A stretch of 64,000 bases of DNA from Zygnema cylindricum (Eukaryota > Streptophyta > Zygnematophyceae > Zygnematales > Zygnemataceae), in the NCBI GenBank assembly GCA_037447655.1, contig JBBHKE010003080.1, forward strand, positions 204,905 through 268,904. Reading direction: 5' to 3'. Numbering within the stretch: the stretch's first letter is position 1; each line of letters opens with the position of its first letter. Under the pieces are notes generated by a model that searched no databases, had not been told where the DNA came from, and saw only the letters and a program-made list of their open reading frames with translations. This document shows, piece by piece, positions 22,032-33,050 of the stretch. A program made the translations under genes and the position numbers.

Positions 22032-22999
22032 TGTAATAGGATCTCCTACCTCTCAGAAAATCCCATTACTACAAACAATTCCAACCACACATTCCACACA
22101 TTGGAAAATACACATCCACATTGGAAAACACTCACATAAGGATAAACTTTAATTGAAAAGAAGCTTCTGTCCACATAACATTAGCTTGGTCTCTTGCCCT
22201 CGTGGCTCAACCCTTCAATTTAAAGTGTTTCCTCTACTCTCCACTCTTAATAATTCTATCTCTTAACTACTAAAACACTATTTAGTTAGTAAGAGATTTC
22301 AATGCAAAATGCCTTTTCTCCAATTTGGTATTAATCGCTCAGGACCAAGATCAGCCGGAATTTCCACAAACTTTTCCCAAAGGAAAAGATGTCTACTCTC
22401 CTCTTACACTTCACTATTTATCCATCATCGCCCTGGACTCGCCAGGCCAGAGTCAACGCTCCGTTTTAACAGGCTTTTACCTGGGCCAATCATTGATCAG
22501 CAAAGACTCAGACTGACCAATGCAAAAACGTGCGAAATCTCTTACTCACTACTTAGCACTTTACTAACCAATCAAACGTTACGTTTCACTACGTAACATT
22601 TACGTGCAAAAGTGCGCGCCAAACGAAACGCGACTTCGCACGATCGTGCGTAACAAATTTCGCACGCGAAACTTCCTACGAAATTCCTTTAAGTAAAAGT
22701 GACGTTTCGTACTAAAATTTGTACGAAACGAACCACCGTGCATACTAAACGTTTCATTAGAACTTTATGAAACGTACACACGTAATTTCGGTACTAATTT
22801 GACCCTTAACCCGTTTCAATGATACCCACTTGTTATTTAGACCCCACGCTGTCACCTAAATGCACCCATCGCTATAACTTTTAAAATATAACTCCAAATA
22901 GCGTGATTCTTTTGCGGACGTCTACCAAATTTAGTACTCTATAATCATAACACCTAAATATCCCTTTATAAAAAAGTTCGATCCGCTATTGATGTTACA
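22032..22999 (-). repeat. 5' LTR of gypsy element
   Basis: 968 bp, near-identical to the other LTR (differences noted only in the last 40 bases, at AAACAAG/AAAAAAG and ATTGCTG/ATTGATG). The palindrome CGCACGATCGTGCG is at 22637-22650. Confidence 0.97.
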
Positions 23000-23004
23000 A
23001 CGAG

Positions 23005-23330
23005 CGACCCAATGAGTCGTCGTAGAATTATTAGGGGTAACGGACAATCTAAGAGACAAGACTTAAGTAAATGAACATCTACTAGGAGCGGTCTAATGAG
23101 TCGTTGTAGAATTATAAGAGGTTACGGACAATTTAAGGGACAAGACTGAAGTAAATCAACATCTAATAGGAGTGGTCCAAAGAGTTGTCATAGAATTATA
23201 AGGGGTTACGAACAATCTAAGGGACCAAACGGAAGTAAATCAACGTCTACTAGGAGCGGTCCAATTAGTCATCGTAGAATTATAAGGAGTTACAGACAAT
23301 CTAAGGCACAAGACTGAAGTAAATCAACAT
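23005..23330. repeat. 84-bp minisatellite, right part
   Basis: Continues the unit broken at 15225. Further unit starts at 23079, 23163 and 23247 and end at 23330 keep the exact 84-bp period. In total seven units are present once the gypsy element is removed. Confidence 0.95.
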
Positions 23331-23408
23331 CTTAAATCTTATAGACCGAGCAAATGTGCGTAACAATAGCGTGATCGGTTTCAAGAGTCGTCAAGTCAAG
23401 TGATTAAG

Positions 23409-23510
23409 GAGAGTGGGAGCTAAATACGAGGTCTCGGACGTGGAGAGTGGGAGCTAAGTACAAGGTCTTGGATCTGGAGAGTGGGAGCTAAGTACGAGGT
23501 CTCGGACCAA
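23409..23510. repeat. 34-bp tandem repeat, three units
   Basis: GAGAGTGGGAGCTAA starts at 23409, 23443 and 23477, period 34. A single unit of this sequence occurs in the paralogous repeat near 52817 (CAGAGTGGGAGCTAGG), so the triplication is specific to this copy. Confidence 0.9.
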
Positions 23511-23859
23511 AAGGCTTCCGGTGGATTGCAGATTCCATTAAAACATTAAAGTAAGAGATTTGTGATCCTTATAACTCTTGAACTATGACTACCATTGGTG
23601 CTCTTACAATTCGATGCAACTTGGTGCGACTTAATTACACTCTGTACAATTCAATTTAGTCTACAATAATAATGGTACATATCTTTCTATATAGCATGAG
23701 TAAGTAGAAATAGTCAAATACCATTTCTTAAAAAACTAGGTCAAAATCACGTTAAAAATGCTATTAAATCTTGAAATTCTACGAGCTCCATTTCCCCACA
23801 GAAGTCGCAGATCCACAGAAGCTTATCTAGATAGTGCCAACTCCAAGTTGATACAAACC

Positions 23860-24310
23860 CAAATGACGGACACCGTGACAGTCAGAACCCCAATACCGCT
23901 TAACCATTGTGAAAGAAGACTTTATGTGTGCTCAGTTCCCCTACCGAATGCCAAGTTAGAATATAAGTATTTGGACACATTCCCCCACTTTGACTTTCCC
24001 TTATAAATGCCACCACCCTTGCAGACAAAATCTTTGACTGACTACACCCTTGTGTAGCTTGGACTCCCTCGATTCCACAGCAAAAAGAATCTATGAATTT
24101 TCTCCCTTGAGCAGTTAGTTATCGCTAGCCAAAGATGGCCTATAAATACAAAAGGTCACCTTGAGAGAGGCACCTGAAACACGCTAAGTCCTTAAACTCC
24201 TCACAGCTACCTATTACTGTACCCTAGACCAATCAAAAGATTGTATAGTACAAGTAGGTACCGTGGCCGATTGTACTTCTTGTACGACAATTCTACAACA
24301 TGGCCTTCTG
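23860..24310. repeat. dispersed repeat shared with 55600-55930
   Basis: Common blocks include CACCCTTGTGTAGC / CACCCTTATGCAGC, GCAAAAAGAATC, a GTTAT...GCCAAAGATG...TATAAATACAAAA stretch, and CTTGTACGACAA near the right end. Same orientation in both. The TATA-like motif and size suggest an LTR or solo LTR, but ends were not defined. Confidence 0.5.
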
Positions 24311-24589
24311 GTTGACACTTTTCAGCTTTGGAGCCATCATTCCTCCTCCCATCTGTTCCGACATTGAATGATGTGGCACCACATGGCACAACGCGCAGCT
24401 ATGTTTGAAAGTTGTCAAAGATTCACTCAGGTTTAGCGGCGGCGACGATGTCCGTCCGATCATATAATTTACATGGTAGATTCGTGTCCGCGAGCGTTGT
24501 TGTCTATATGTGTTGTTTCGTCAATTTGGTCTGTTTAAGTGAAAGTGACATCGTGTGACTTTTAATTAAGTATCGTACCACATACGTGT

Positions 24590-24815
24590 TTTGTTGCGCT
24601 CTTGCCTTAATGGATAAGACGTACGTTTACATAGTTGACTGCAGATGTCAGTTCGAATCCGGTCTAGGGCAACATTTTAGTCATTTATCAGTCTGTCTGT
24701 CTGCCTGTTTCATTCTGACTATGGGGGCATCCATGGTGACTCTCTCTCTCTCTCTTCTCTTTAGAGTCTAAATTATAAAGTGAATATTAACTACTTCTTT
24801 TCAACACTCCCCTTA
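24590..24815 (+). mobile_element. tRNA-derived SINE, copy 1
   Basis: The head contains GCCTTAATGGATAAGACG, close to the box A region of plant tRNA-Arg, and GTTCGAATCC (24651-24660), a box B. The body continues to a CT run and a T-rich tail (TTCTTTTCAACACTCC). A second copy lies at about 26215-26455 and a truncated head at 26036-26106. Confidence 0.65.
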
Positions 24816-24914
24816 AGTCTTAGTCAACTTCTAATTTAAGTCCACACATTTTAACACTCCCTTTATTTTCTAGTCTACTTTTCTTTCTTCTCACACTTAA
24901 TAACAACAAAACAA

Positions 24915-25087
<173 letters not shown>

Positions 25088-25530
25088 CTCTTTCTTTTTC
25101 TTTTCCCCTCATAAAACTTTAAGTGAATACCCGCGTGTTTAAAGAAGTGTATTAGATGAGCCGAAATAAACATTGCATCTAGTTGATCACACATTTTGTT
25201 TTGCATGCCACTTTTTATAAATTCGAGCTCTTGGGACAAGGATCTTATCCACCTCATCCGTATTTCATTCGAGCAAAATCCAATTTCCCGCTTGCAGTTC
25301 CAACAGCCAACCCCATCCCAAATCTGCAACACATACCCAGATGCTAACCCTTCTTTTACAAACATATCTTTATAAGTGACATCACACGAAGTAGTGATGT
25401 CAAATTCACCCTCCCCCTAATTTATCCAAAAACCACTAGTCCCTACTAAAGTTCTCATAAATTCTACATCTTTCCCATTTAATTGGCTTTCTATGATAAT
25501 TACCCCAATTTTTGATTTTTTCCCACTTCC

Positions 25531-26019
25531 CTATTTTTGATCCATATGAGACTTTTCACTATCACTTTTCATTTTGATTCCCAAAAAATATTTCTCCTCC
25601 TCTAAACCTTTCATTAAATTTTCCTTTTCTCCCATATCTTTTGAAGCCGTTGAAGTTTCCTTTTTCGACCTGTTTTCTGTCTCCGAAAAATCTACCAGAA
25701 TATCCTCAATATTTTTATATTTCCCTTTTTCCCATTTTAATTCTAAATCTGACTTTCTCATTTCTAAGTCATTTACTCTATACTCCTTGACATTCTCATC
25801 ATGTTTAACTCCCTTAAGTACCTCCTTTCTCTTCACTTCCCTTATACCTCCAAAAGCACGGTGTTGCTTTCGTGGAATTTCTCTGTGCTTTTCTCTCTTC
25901 TCCATACTACCGATGTGGAGAAGCTCACAAATATCTTCATCCTGTTTTTCCTCTTCCCTTTCTTCCTCCTCATTCACATTCCAACTTTTAATTTCTTCTA
26001 AACAAAGACATTCCTCCAT
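25531..26019 (-). other. unrecognised hydrophilic open frame (162 codons)
   Basis: A long open frame of Glu/Lys-rich sequence with no hydrophobic core, no recognised domain and no splice or start-context support. Its first 30 codons lie inside a 178-bp tandem duplication. Further minus-strand coding-like sequence (25112-25365, with [14 protein letters not shown]) lies beyond it. Could be a relic of a retroelement ORF or of a host gene; the strand and coding status are not secure. Confidence 0.2.
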
Positions 26020-26284
26020 ATAATGACCCGGATTATCGCTAATGCCTTAATGGATAAGGCGTACGTTTACAGGATTGACCGCATATATAGGTTCGAATCT
26101 GGTCCGAAATATCTTCATCCTGTTTTTCCTCTTCCCTTTCTTCCTTCTCATTCACATTCCAATTTCTAATTTCTTCGAAACAAGGACATTCTGACATATA
26201 ATGACCCGGATTATTGCTAATGCCTTAATGGATAAGGCGTACGTTTACATAGTTGACCGCATATCTAGGTTTGAATCTGGTCTA
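25929..26284. repeat. 178-bp tandem duplication including a SINE head
   Basis: AAATATCTTCATCCTG starts at 25929 and again at 26107; the tRNA-like GCCTTAATGGATAAGGCG follows at 26044 and 26222, so the offset is 178 at both ends. Confidence 0.9.
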
Positions 26285-26455
26285 GGGCAACATTTTGGTC
26301 ATCTATCACTCTGCCTGCCTGTCTCCTTGTTTCTTTCTGACTATGGGAGCAACCTTGTTTCTTTCTGACTATGGGAGCAACCATGGTGACTCTCTCTCTC
26401 TCTTCTCTCTACAGTCTAAATTAACAAGTGAATATTAATTTTTTCTTTTCAACAA
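26215..26455 (+). mobile_element. tRNA-derived SINE, copy 2
   Basis: Head GCCTTAATGGATAAGGCG at 26222, box B-like GGTTTGAATCTGG at about 26272, body with ACTATGGGAGCAACC (locally duplicated), CT run and TTTTCTTTTCAAC tail. Colinear with copy 1. Confidence 0.65.
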
Positions 26456-27026
26456 ATTTATGTAACACATGATTTACTTTTCTTTTCAAAGACAAGTTAA
26501 CAGTAAGAATGTTACAACTTTTTTCGTTAACCACTCTCAAAGATTTCACTTTCTTGTTGAGAATTTTTATTTTGTGAATTGTACCCAATTAAGACATTTG
26601 CATAGAATATAGAGCTACAGATGCTGGATACACACGAAAGCGACAAGGCAAAACATCAATATGGCATTTGAATGCATAATTATTCAATTATTTTAGGAAG
26701 TAACACTTTAAACATTTTATCCTTACTTTTTGCCAAACTATACATCTCAAAACTTTATACAACCTCTAGTCCATTATATATGCTCTTTGATTTGGCCAAT
26801 CACTTAGAGAAAACAACATATTACTTATTGTATGCAAGCAAAGGATTTGCTACCGAAAATAATATCACTTACCATAAAATATTCAGAACTACGAAAGACA
26901 AGAGGATCATTTGTTATTGCAAATACTCTTTTACTCCGTTTAAGAACTGTGTGAATTGACAAGGAACTTTAAACAAGCAGTTTAAGCCTTGACATTCTTT
27001 TACTGTCCAAAAACTCGTGTTTCACT
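26456..27026. other. AT-rich 3' flank of LRR copy A
   Basis: Contains sequence matching, in reverse complement, the DNA downstream of LRR copies B and C (for example AACCTCTAGTCC versus the GGAGTTGAGGTT-type blocks near 45100), so it belongs to the duplicated LRR unit. No exon. Confidence 0.5.
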
Positions 27027-29174
27027 TCATGAGGGTGGTGGCTTATTGTCGGCAAAACAAGAGCAACAAATATTTGTGAGAAAATTAACAACAGCCCATC
27101 AAAGAAAACATGACATGTGAGCAAAGACATTCTTTAGAAAGAGAGAAAAAACGGAAAAAGAAACTAAGTCAAAACCAATCAGTTTTCAAAAACTTACAAA
27201 AAGCATGACATTCCGCTTTGGTTCGTTGTTTTTTTGCTGGACAACCTTTTGGAAGATGTTTTCCAAAAAGACAATTTTTCCTCAATTGGGTACAATTAGG
27301 ACTTCCAGTTTGGGATCTAACAATCCCTGTGAAATAATTGTTGTTGACATCACTTGAAAATGCGAAATAACGAGATTCAATCACATAAAAGGTGAGATTT
27401 TAAGCATCTGACACGTAAAGTAAAATAGAGATAGAGTTATTAGAGATAGAGTTATTTTACCAGTAGTGGTGTACACTTAGGCCGTTCTTTCATATAATTG
27501 CACAATTCCATTTTACAATTTTGAATTCAACCATTCTTTATAAAAGCTGTTGAAATTACTAGTGGGTTTGTAAAAATATAATAACTCATAATAAGGAAAT
27601 TGAGAATCAAAAGTGGGATTGAAGTTTATTTAACTGAATAGCCCAAACAACCTCTTCAAAATTCGCTAGGAAACCCTTAAAAACCCTAAAATACACTAAA
27701 TGTGCTTCAACAAGAATGTCTACAATCAGGAAAAAAAAATTGCTTTCAAAGGAGTTGAGATTATTGTTTTACCTATTTCAAGTTTGAAATAGATTTTCAC
27801 TTTCGATACATTTAGGTTGTAGACAAAGAAAACAAAAACAATAACCAATAGAATTGAACTGAATGTTCTAGAAATCATATATTCTCCTTGCAATGTTGAG
27901 TTTGCCTCTTAACAAAAGTAACAACTCTATTAATGTGGATATGAACATGATTCAAGTGTTTACTTTTAAATCATTTTTTCTCATGAAGAATAAAATTGCT
28001 TACAAAGTGTCAAGAAACGAGATTTTTGAAAATTTTCCTAGAATGACTCCACTCAATTGGTCGAACTCAAATCTCTGTTTCTCAAAATCCCAAAGAAACA
28101 AAAGATTTTTTTTTAAAGAAAAAGAAGAATACATTTAGCAATACTTACTAAATAACTTCTAATGTATTCATATAAACAAAATATAGGAAGAAATTGCAAC
28201 ATTTCACTGTCTCTTTAGTTTTCTAGGATAATGATCTTCAAAACATCTGTAAACCAAACACAAAAAATTAAAGAAAACTTCTTACATCAATAAGGTAAAA
28301 ATGATAACGTAAAAAAAGAATAACATAAATAAGAATAACGTAAAGAAGAAAAAAGCAAAACCAAAAGTTAAAGTTAAGTTACTACAGTATATAAAGATTG
28401 TTTAAGTTTGAAAGCGAGGCTGGAACGGTTCCATATATCTGTAGAATCAACCCACTAACACAAACCATTATTTTATGAACGAAAAGAAAATGAAGAAATA
28501 CAAAAATACATTCTAGGTACTCAATTCAGCCTCAAAAAGAACCATGTTTTAAAGAGTAACAAACACAAAATTTACCAAGTAAACGAAGAACCCAAAAGCA
28601 TTAAGTTTATGCTAAAACTGTGAAAAGCTTGAATTTTCCATTTTTTGTCCATGTTTTACTTTCCAGTTTTAAACTCAAGAAACAAAATTGTATCAGCCTC
28701 GATGTTGTTATTAAATTCAAAAATTTAAAAGGCGTGAGCTACACAAACTTTGGATAAGCAGATCTCTTTAAATCATACATGTGGTAAACCCTCTAATAGA
28801 ACATGCAAGTAAACATTTTCTTGTTCGTTCCCACCGATATATGATAAATTGAATAAATAATAAAGAAGAAAAAGTACTCACAACACTCTCATTTCCATAT
28901 TAAGATCTCCTAATTTTGGTGATATCCAACCCTAAAATTTAAGGTTACAAAAATCCCTGCAATATATCAGTTTGCCACGCTTATATTGGTTTACAAAAAA
29001 AATTTGAAATTTTAGCTTCAAATGTCATACTACAAACAATTGAAACAAAACCGAAAAATCCTGTAACTGTATTTCATGTTTTATGGTAATACATCATTGC
29101 GTATAATAAAAACCTCGAAACTACCCAATACAAGGAATCAATATGATGTCCAGAAGCGTCTCAATATGGATTAC

Positions 29175-29325
29175 TTGGGAGGGAGAGAGAGAGAGGCAGA
29201 GAGAGAGGGAGAGAGAGGGAAAAGAGGGACAGAGGGAGAAAGATATATATAGATAGGGGAAAGAGAGACAGAGGGAAAGAGATACATAGAGAGGGGGAAA
29301 GAGATATATATAGAGAGGGAGGGAG
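29175..29325. repeat. GA-rich tract in copy A, before the gap
   Basis: GAGAGAGGGAGAGA and GGGAAAGAGA repeats on the plus strand; equals the CT-rich tract at about 42060-42185 in copy B. It runs into the N gap. Confidence 0.9.
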
Positions 29326-30129
29326 NNNNNNNNNNNNNNNNNNNNNNNNNNNNNNNNNNNNNNNNNNNNNNNNNNNNNNNNNNNNNNNNNNNNNNNNNNN
29401 NNNNNNNNNNNNNNNNNNNNNNNNNNNNNNNNNNNNNNNNNNNNNNNNNNNNNNNNNNNNNNNNNNNNNNNNNNNNNNNNNNNNNNNNNNNNNNNNNNNN
29501 NNNNNNNNNNNNNNNNNNNNNNNNNNNNNNNNNNNNNNNNNNNNNNNNNNNNNNNNNNNNNNNNNNNNNNNNNNNNNNNNNNNNNNNNNNNNNNNNNNNN
29601 NNNNNNNNNNNNNNNNNNNNNNNNNNNNNNNNNNNNNNNNNNNNNNNNNNNNNNNNNNNNNNNNNNNNNNNNNNNNNNNNNNNNNNNNNNNNNNNNNNNN
29701 NNNNNNNNNNNNNNNNNNNNNNNNNNNNNNNNNNNNNNNNNNNNNNNNNNNNNNNNNNNNNNNNNNNNNNNNNNNNNNNNNNNNNNNNNNNNNNNNNNNN
29801 NNNNNNNNNNNNNNNNNNNNNNNNNNNNNNNNNNNNNNNNNNNNNNNNNNNNNNNNNNNNNNNNNNNNNNNNNNNNNNNNNNNNNNNNNNNNNNNNNNNN
29901 NNNNNNNNNNNNNNNNNNNNNNNNNNNNNNNNNNNNNNNNNNNNNNNNNNNNNNNNNNNNNNNNNNNNNNNNNNNNNNNNNNNNNNNNNNNNNNNNNNNN
30001 NNNNNNNNNNNNNNNNNNNNNNNNNNNNNNNNNNNNNNNNNNNNNNNNNNNNNNNNNNNNNNNNNNNNNNNNNNNNNNNNNNNNNNNNNNNNNNNNNNNN
30101 NNNNNNNNNNNNNNNNNNNNNNNNNNNNN
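29326..30129. other. assembly gap (804 N)
   Basis: Unresolved bases. By comparison with copy B it should contain part of the pyrimidine-rich introns and exon 2. The true length is unknown; B has about 3.0 kb between the equivalent flanking points. Confidence 0.98.
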
Positions 30130-30138
30130 GTCGTCAAG

Positions 30139-30253
30139 TTGAACGGAGGGAGAGGAAGAGGGAGAGGGAGAGGGAGATGGAGAGGGAAAGGGAGAGGGAG
30201 AGGGAGAGGGAGAGGGAGACAGAGAGGGAGAGGGAGAGGGAGAGAGGGAGAGA
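30139..30253. repeat. GGGAGA tract in intron 1 of copy A
   Basis: Purine hexamer repeat GGGAGA adjacent to the donor of exon 1. Equivalent CT tracts follow exon 1 in copies B and D. Confidence 0.95.
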
Positions 30254-30379
30254 CTAACTGTCACTCCACTTTACAAGCTCGTACCAGTCATGATTTGGAT
30301 TGCCAAACGCCACACAAGTGTTCAAATGCACAAAAAGGGCGAAAAGAGAGAAGAGAACTTTGCATGCCATGGCTGCCAT

Positions 30380-31211
30380 TTTTGAAAGCACATTGCCTTT
30401 GTAGAGGCGTAGCAATAAAAAGTAATTTAGTTTGCACAGTATGGAAATAAATTTTTATAGATAACAACCTTAAAGCATTGATGGTTTTAGTTTGTTGTCA
30501 GGCGCTTAGTACATTATTTATGGAAACACATTGCGATTGGTTTCCAGGACGAAATGAACGGTTTAGATGAGCGGCGGATATTTTCATGGATATAAGGCAA
30601 GTTGAACTGCTGACTTCGCATGTGACGCCCTTCCTCTCCTGACTAGTCTTGACTCTTGAGTGGTCATTGAACTTGACTGCTTCACGGTACACTGTGAATT
30701 GCTATTATTATTAGGCCACTTCTCCATGAGGCGCTGATAGTATATGTACGGATTCGTTGACCGGCAGTAATATTTCGTTCACTCATCCGTTAAGTCGTGT
30801 GTGGAAGGAATCTATCGTGGACGTGCATTCTTTCAATTGGATGCATGTAAATTTTGGTTTTGATGGCGAGCGTTGTCAAAGATTCCAAAAGCAAAATGTC
30901 TAAACTCGTATTCGTACAACCAACCGCAAAATAAAATGACGGGAATCTATAGTTTGTACGTTATTAATTTGTCGTTGTTCCAATATTTTTGGATATCTGT
31001 CGAAAATAAAATTCTACATAACGATGTATGGTGGAAGAGGCGTCACGACACATTCTTCAACAAACTTTTTGTTAAGGTTTTTTTCTAATCTGATTACGGC
31101 CTGTCCGAAGGCTCTAAGCAAATGTTCGAAGGCGGGCGGCTCGTACCTGACCTTTCCACGCGTAAACATTTTACACGTCTTGTGATTGCCTAGTTTCCTT
31201 TAGGAGACTAA
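30380..31211. other. upstream region of copy A
   Basis: 30460-30545 matches, in reverse complement, the sequence 63680-63770 just upstream of copy D (AAACTAAAACCATCAATGCTT), so it is the ancestral LRR promoter region. At 30690 the MITE-end motif CACTGTGAATTGCTATTATT occurs after TA. Remaining sequence shows no gene. Confidence 0.5.
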
Positions 31212-32003
31212 GGGTAACATTCCATTAGACGAAAAGTGGGGTTCGTTACTGGACGCCGTACATTTTCGTACAGTGTCGTACAGAGCCGTACTATTTTTAT
31301 TTTTATTTGTCAACAAAACAACGTTACTAGAAAGCTGTCGAGAAGCTCCAATGATGTAGGCGTCATTATTGACTGTTGGATGTTTCACTTTTTGAGATCC
31401 GCGAAGCAATCGCGCACATCATCCAATGGCCCCCAACTGTCCTCGCGAGGAGAGTTGGGGCCCACTCGATGATTACCATTGGTACACGTGAAAAAGCAAA
31501 AAAAAATCTACTTTGAACAAGCGATCACAAGCGTACACGTCCTACATGCCGTGTGCCGCTTGCCACGCTGGATGCAGGTCAGTCAAAAATATCCTCGCAC
31601 GCTCCGACTAATATCCACCGACATTCAAAGTTTGCCGCGTCCTTCTGCCATTCTGTTTCGAAATTTTGATTTTCATTTAAAAAATCAAAATTTAGGCGCA
31701 AATTGATGTACGAATCATTAACTACTCCGTTTCAAAATTTTGATTTTCATTTTGAACATCAAAATCTAGGCGCAAACTTGACGTACGAATCATTAACTAC
31801 CTCCGGTCATACAGATATTTCGTTCTGACTTTCAGTTTGTAGATTTTTTTTAGATTTTCAGAATCTAAACTCTAACCTATGTGGCGCCAATCATAATTGG
31901 GGAAGGTTCGTTACTGGTCCGACAAAATGGAGCGTTCTTCCAGTAAACGCTGTCAGTAGACTTGTCCGTACATTTACTGGGACCGCCTAATGGAATGTTA
32001 CCC
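31212..32003. mobile_element. PIF/Harbinger-type MITE
   Basis: 792 bp, termini GGGTAACATTCCATTAGACG and, read inward from the right, GGGTAACATTCCATTAGGCG. 3-bp TAA flanks at 31209-31211 and 32004-32006. Inside is an imperfect duplication of about 80 bp (GTTTCGAAATTTTGATTTTC ... CGAATCATTAACTAC) between about 31655 and 31800. No transposase. Confidence 0.8.
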
Positions 32004-32006
32004 TAA

Positions 32007-33050
32007 CTAATCACTGGATGAAGTGACTGCTTGGTGTGGCGACATTGTCGCCCAAAAGTTTGGAGAATCTAGACGAATGTCCAGTAATCATGTTTTGTAA
32101 AAAAAATAATAACAGCAGTACAACCTTGCACGAAAATGAGTTGGATCCAAATGGAAATGCATTTTTTCCAATAATGAACCCCACTTTTGACCTAATGGAG
32201 GTTCACCCTCAATTTTTTTTCCATTTAAAACGTTTTGTCTCCTTGCACATATATCAAATTATGGATCTGATAGTTACGATTGAAATTTAAGATCCTCAGC
32301 TTCCGACAGGCAGTCTTCAACTAACAATAGGACATTACAATTGAAATTTAAGATCCTTTGCTTCCGACAACCAGTCTTTAACTGAAAATAGGAGAAGTGT
32401 GTACAGGGAAAATATGTTTTAAGTGGCGAAAAAATTAGTAACACTAATAGCTACTCTGGGAATCGTAATTAGCGTTATTTAAACTAATTCTGTCACCCCA
32501 AATTTGACTCTATCACCATAAATAGAGTATATTATTCTAAATTATTCTTTATATTATTTAAGGTACATTTTGAATGAGCGTTAATAACTGTAACACTGCC
32601 GTTTTAAATAATGTGGCGTACGGTCGGTATCTGACCGTGAAAAATTGTACTTTATTAAGTAAAAAAGTAAAATTAATGATTCAAATACAGACTGTTATCA
32701 TGTAACTGCGTTTTAACAAACAGCGTAGTGCAAACGTCATAATGACGTAAAACTGTACTTTTGTCAAATTCTGTACGTATACATTTACCTTATTTACAAA
32801 AGATATTTTCAGCGCCCAAATTTAAGCCCAAATTATAGTTATTGATAAATTAGAGGGATTTTTTTTATTTGAAAATGGGTTGATTACCCAAAATAGAGTT
32901 AATAACTCTAATTATTTTTTTCGTTTATTTACTTTAATTATTTCTTGGCAACTGGGGCTGATTGGAGGAACAGGGACCCAAGGAAACCCTTCCAAAAATA
33001 TGGAGGAGGAGGACAGAAAAATCAGTCCGATGAGTCCGAACTTAGATTTC
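32007..33050. other. gene-free stretch with local duplication
   Basis: GATTGAAATTTAAGATCCT occurs twice (about 32278 and 32340), part of a tandem duplication of about 62 bp related to the core of the foldback MITE at 14.2 kb. No exon supported. Confidence 0.4.

Larger units (their letters stand above)
15226..22999 (-). mobile_element. full-length Ty3/gypsy LTR retrotransposon
   Basis: 7.77 kb, coding on the minus strand. LTRs of 968 bp (15226-16193 and 22032-22999) begin TGTAA and end TTACA, and differ at only two positions that I could find, near one end. Target duplication ACGAG at 15221-15225 and 23000-23004. Order gag, protease, RT-RNase H, integrase is the Ty3/gypsy order. A PBS for initiator-Met tRNA and a polypurine tract are present. 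Integrase has a chromodomain-like tail, suggesting a chromovirus. Near-identical LTRs mean a recent insertion, yet the pol frame is interrupted at PR/RT and RT/IN. Confidence 0.97.
27027..30379 (-). pseudogene. LRR gene copy A, inactivated
   Basis: Minus-strand paralogue of copy B. Exon 1 30259-30379 (signal peptide, MAAMACKVLFSLFALFVHLN, same 121-nt length as B). Exon 2 presumably lies in the assembly gap. Exon 3 28882-28956 has TAG at 28932-28934 where B has AAG. Exon 4 (about 28385-28438) lost 21 nt at its start. Exon 5 28004-28074 is 71 nt against 72, a frameshift. The second copy of that exon in B is absent. Exon 7 27198-27352 is open (NYFTGIVRSQTGSPNC, then the Cys-rich tail). The last exon 27027-27049 has a mutated acceptor (CG for AG). 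The breaks are mutually independent, so this is an old pseudogene. Confidence 0.85.

Noticed and set aside
29121-30264. Minus-strand open frames spanning the N gap
   Set aside because: They exist only because N bases were translated as X; the ends are microsatellite sequence.
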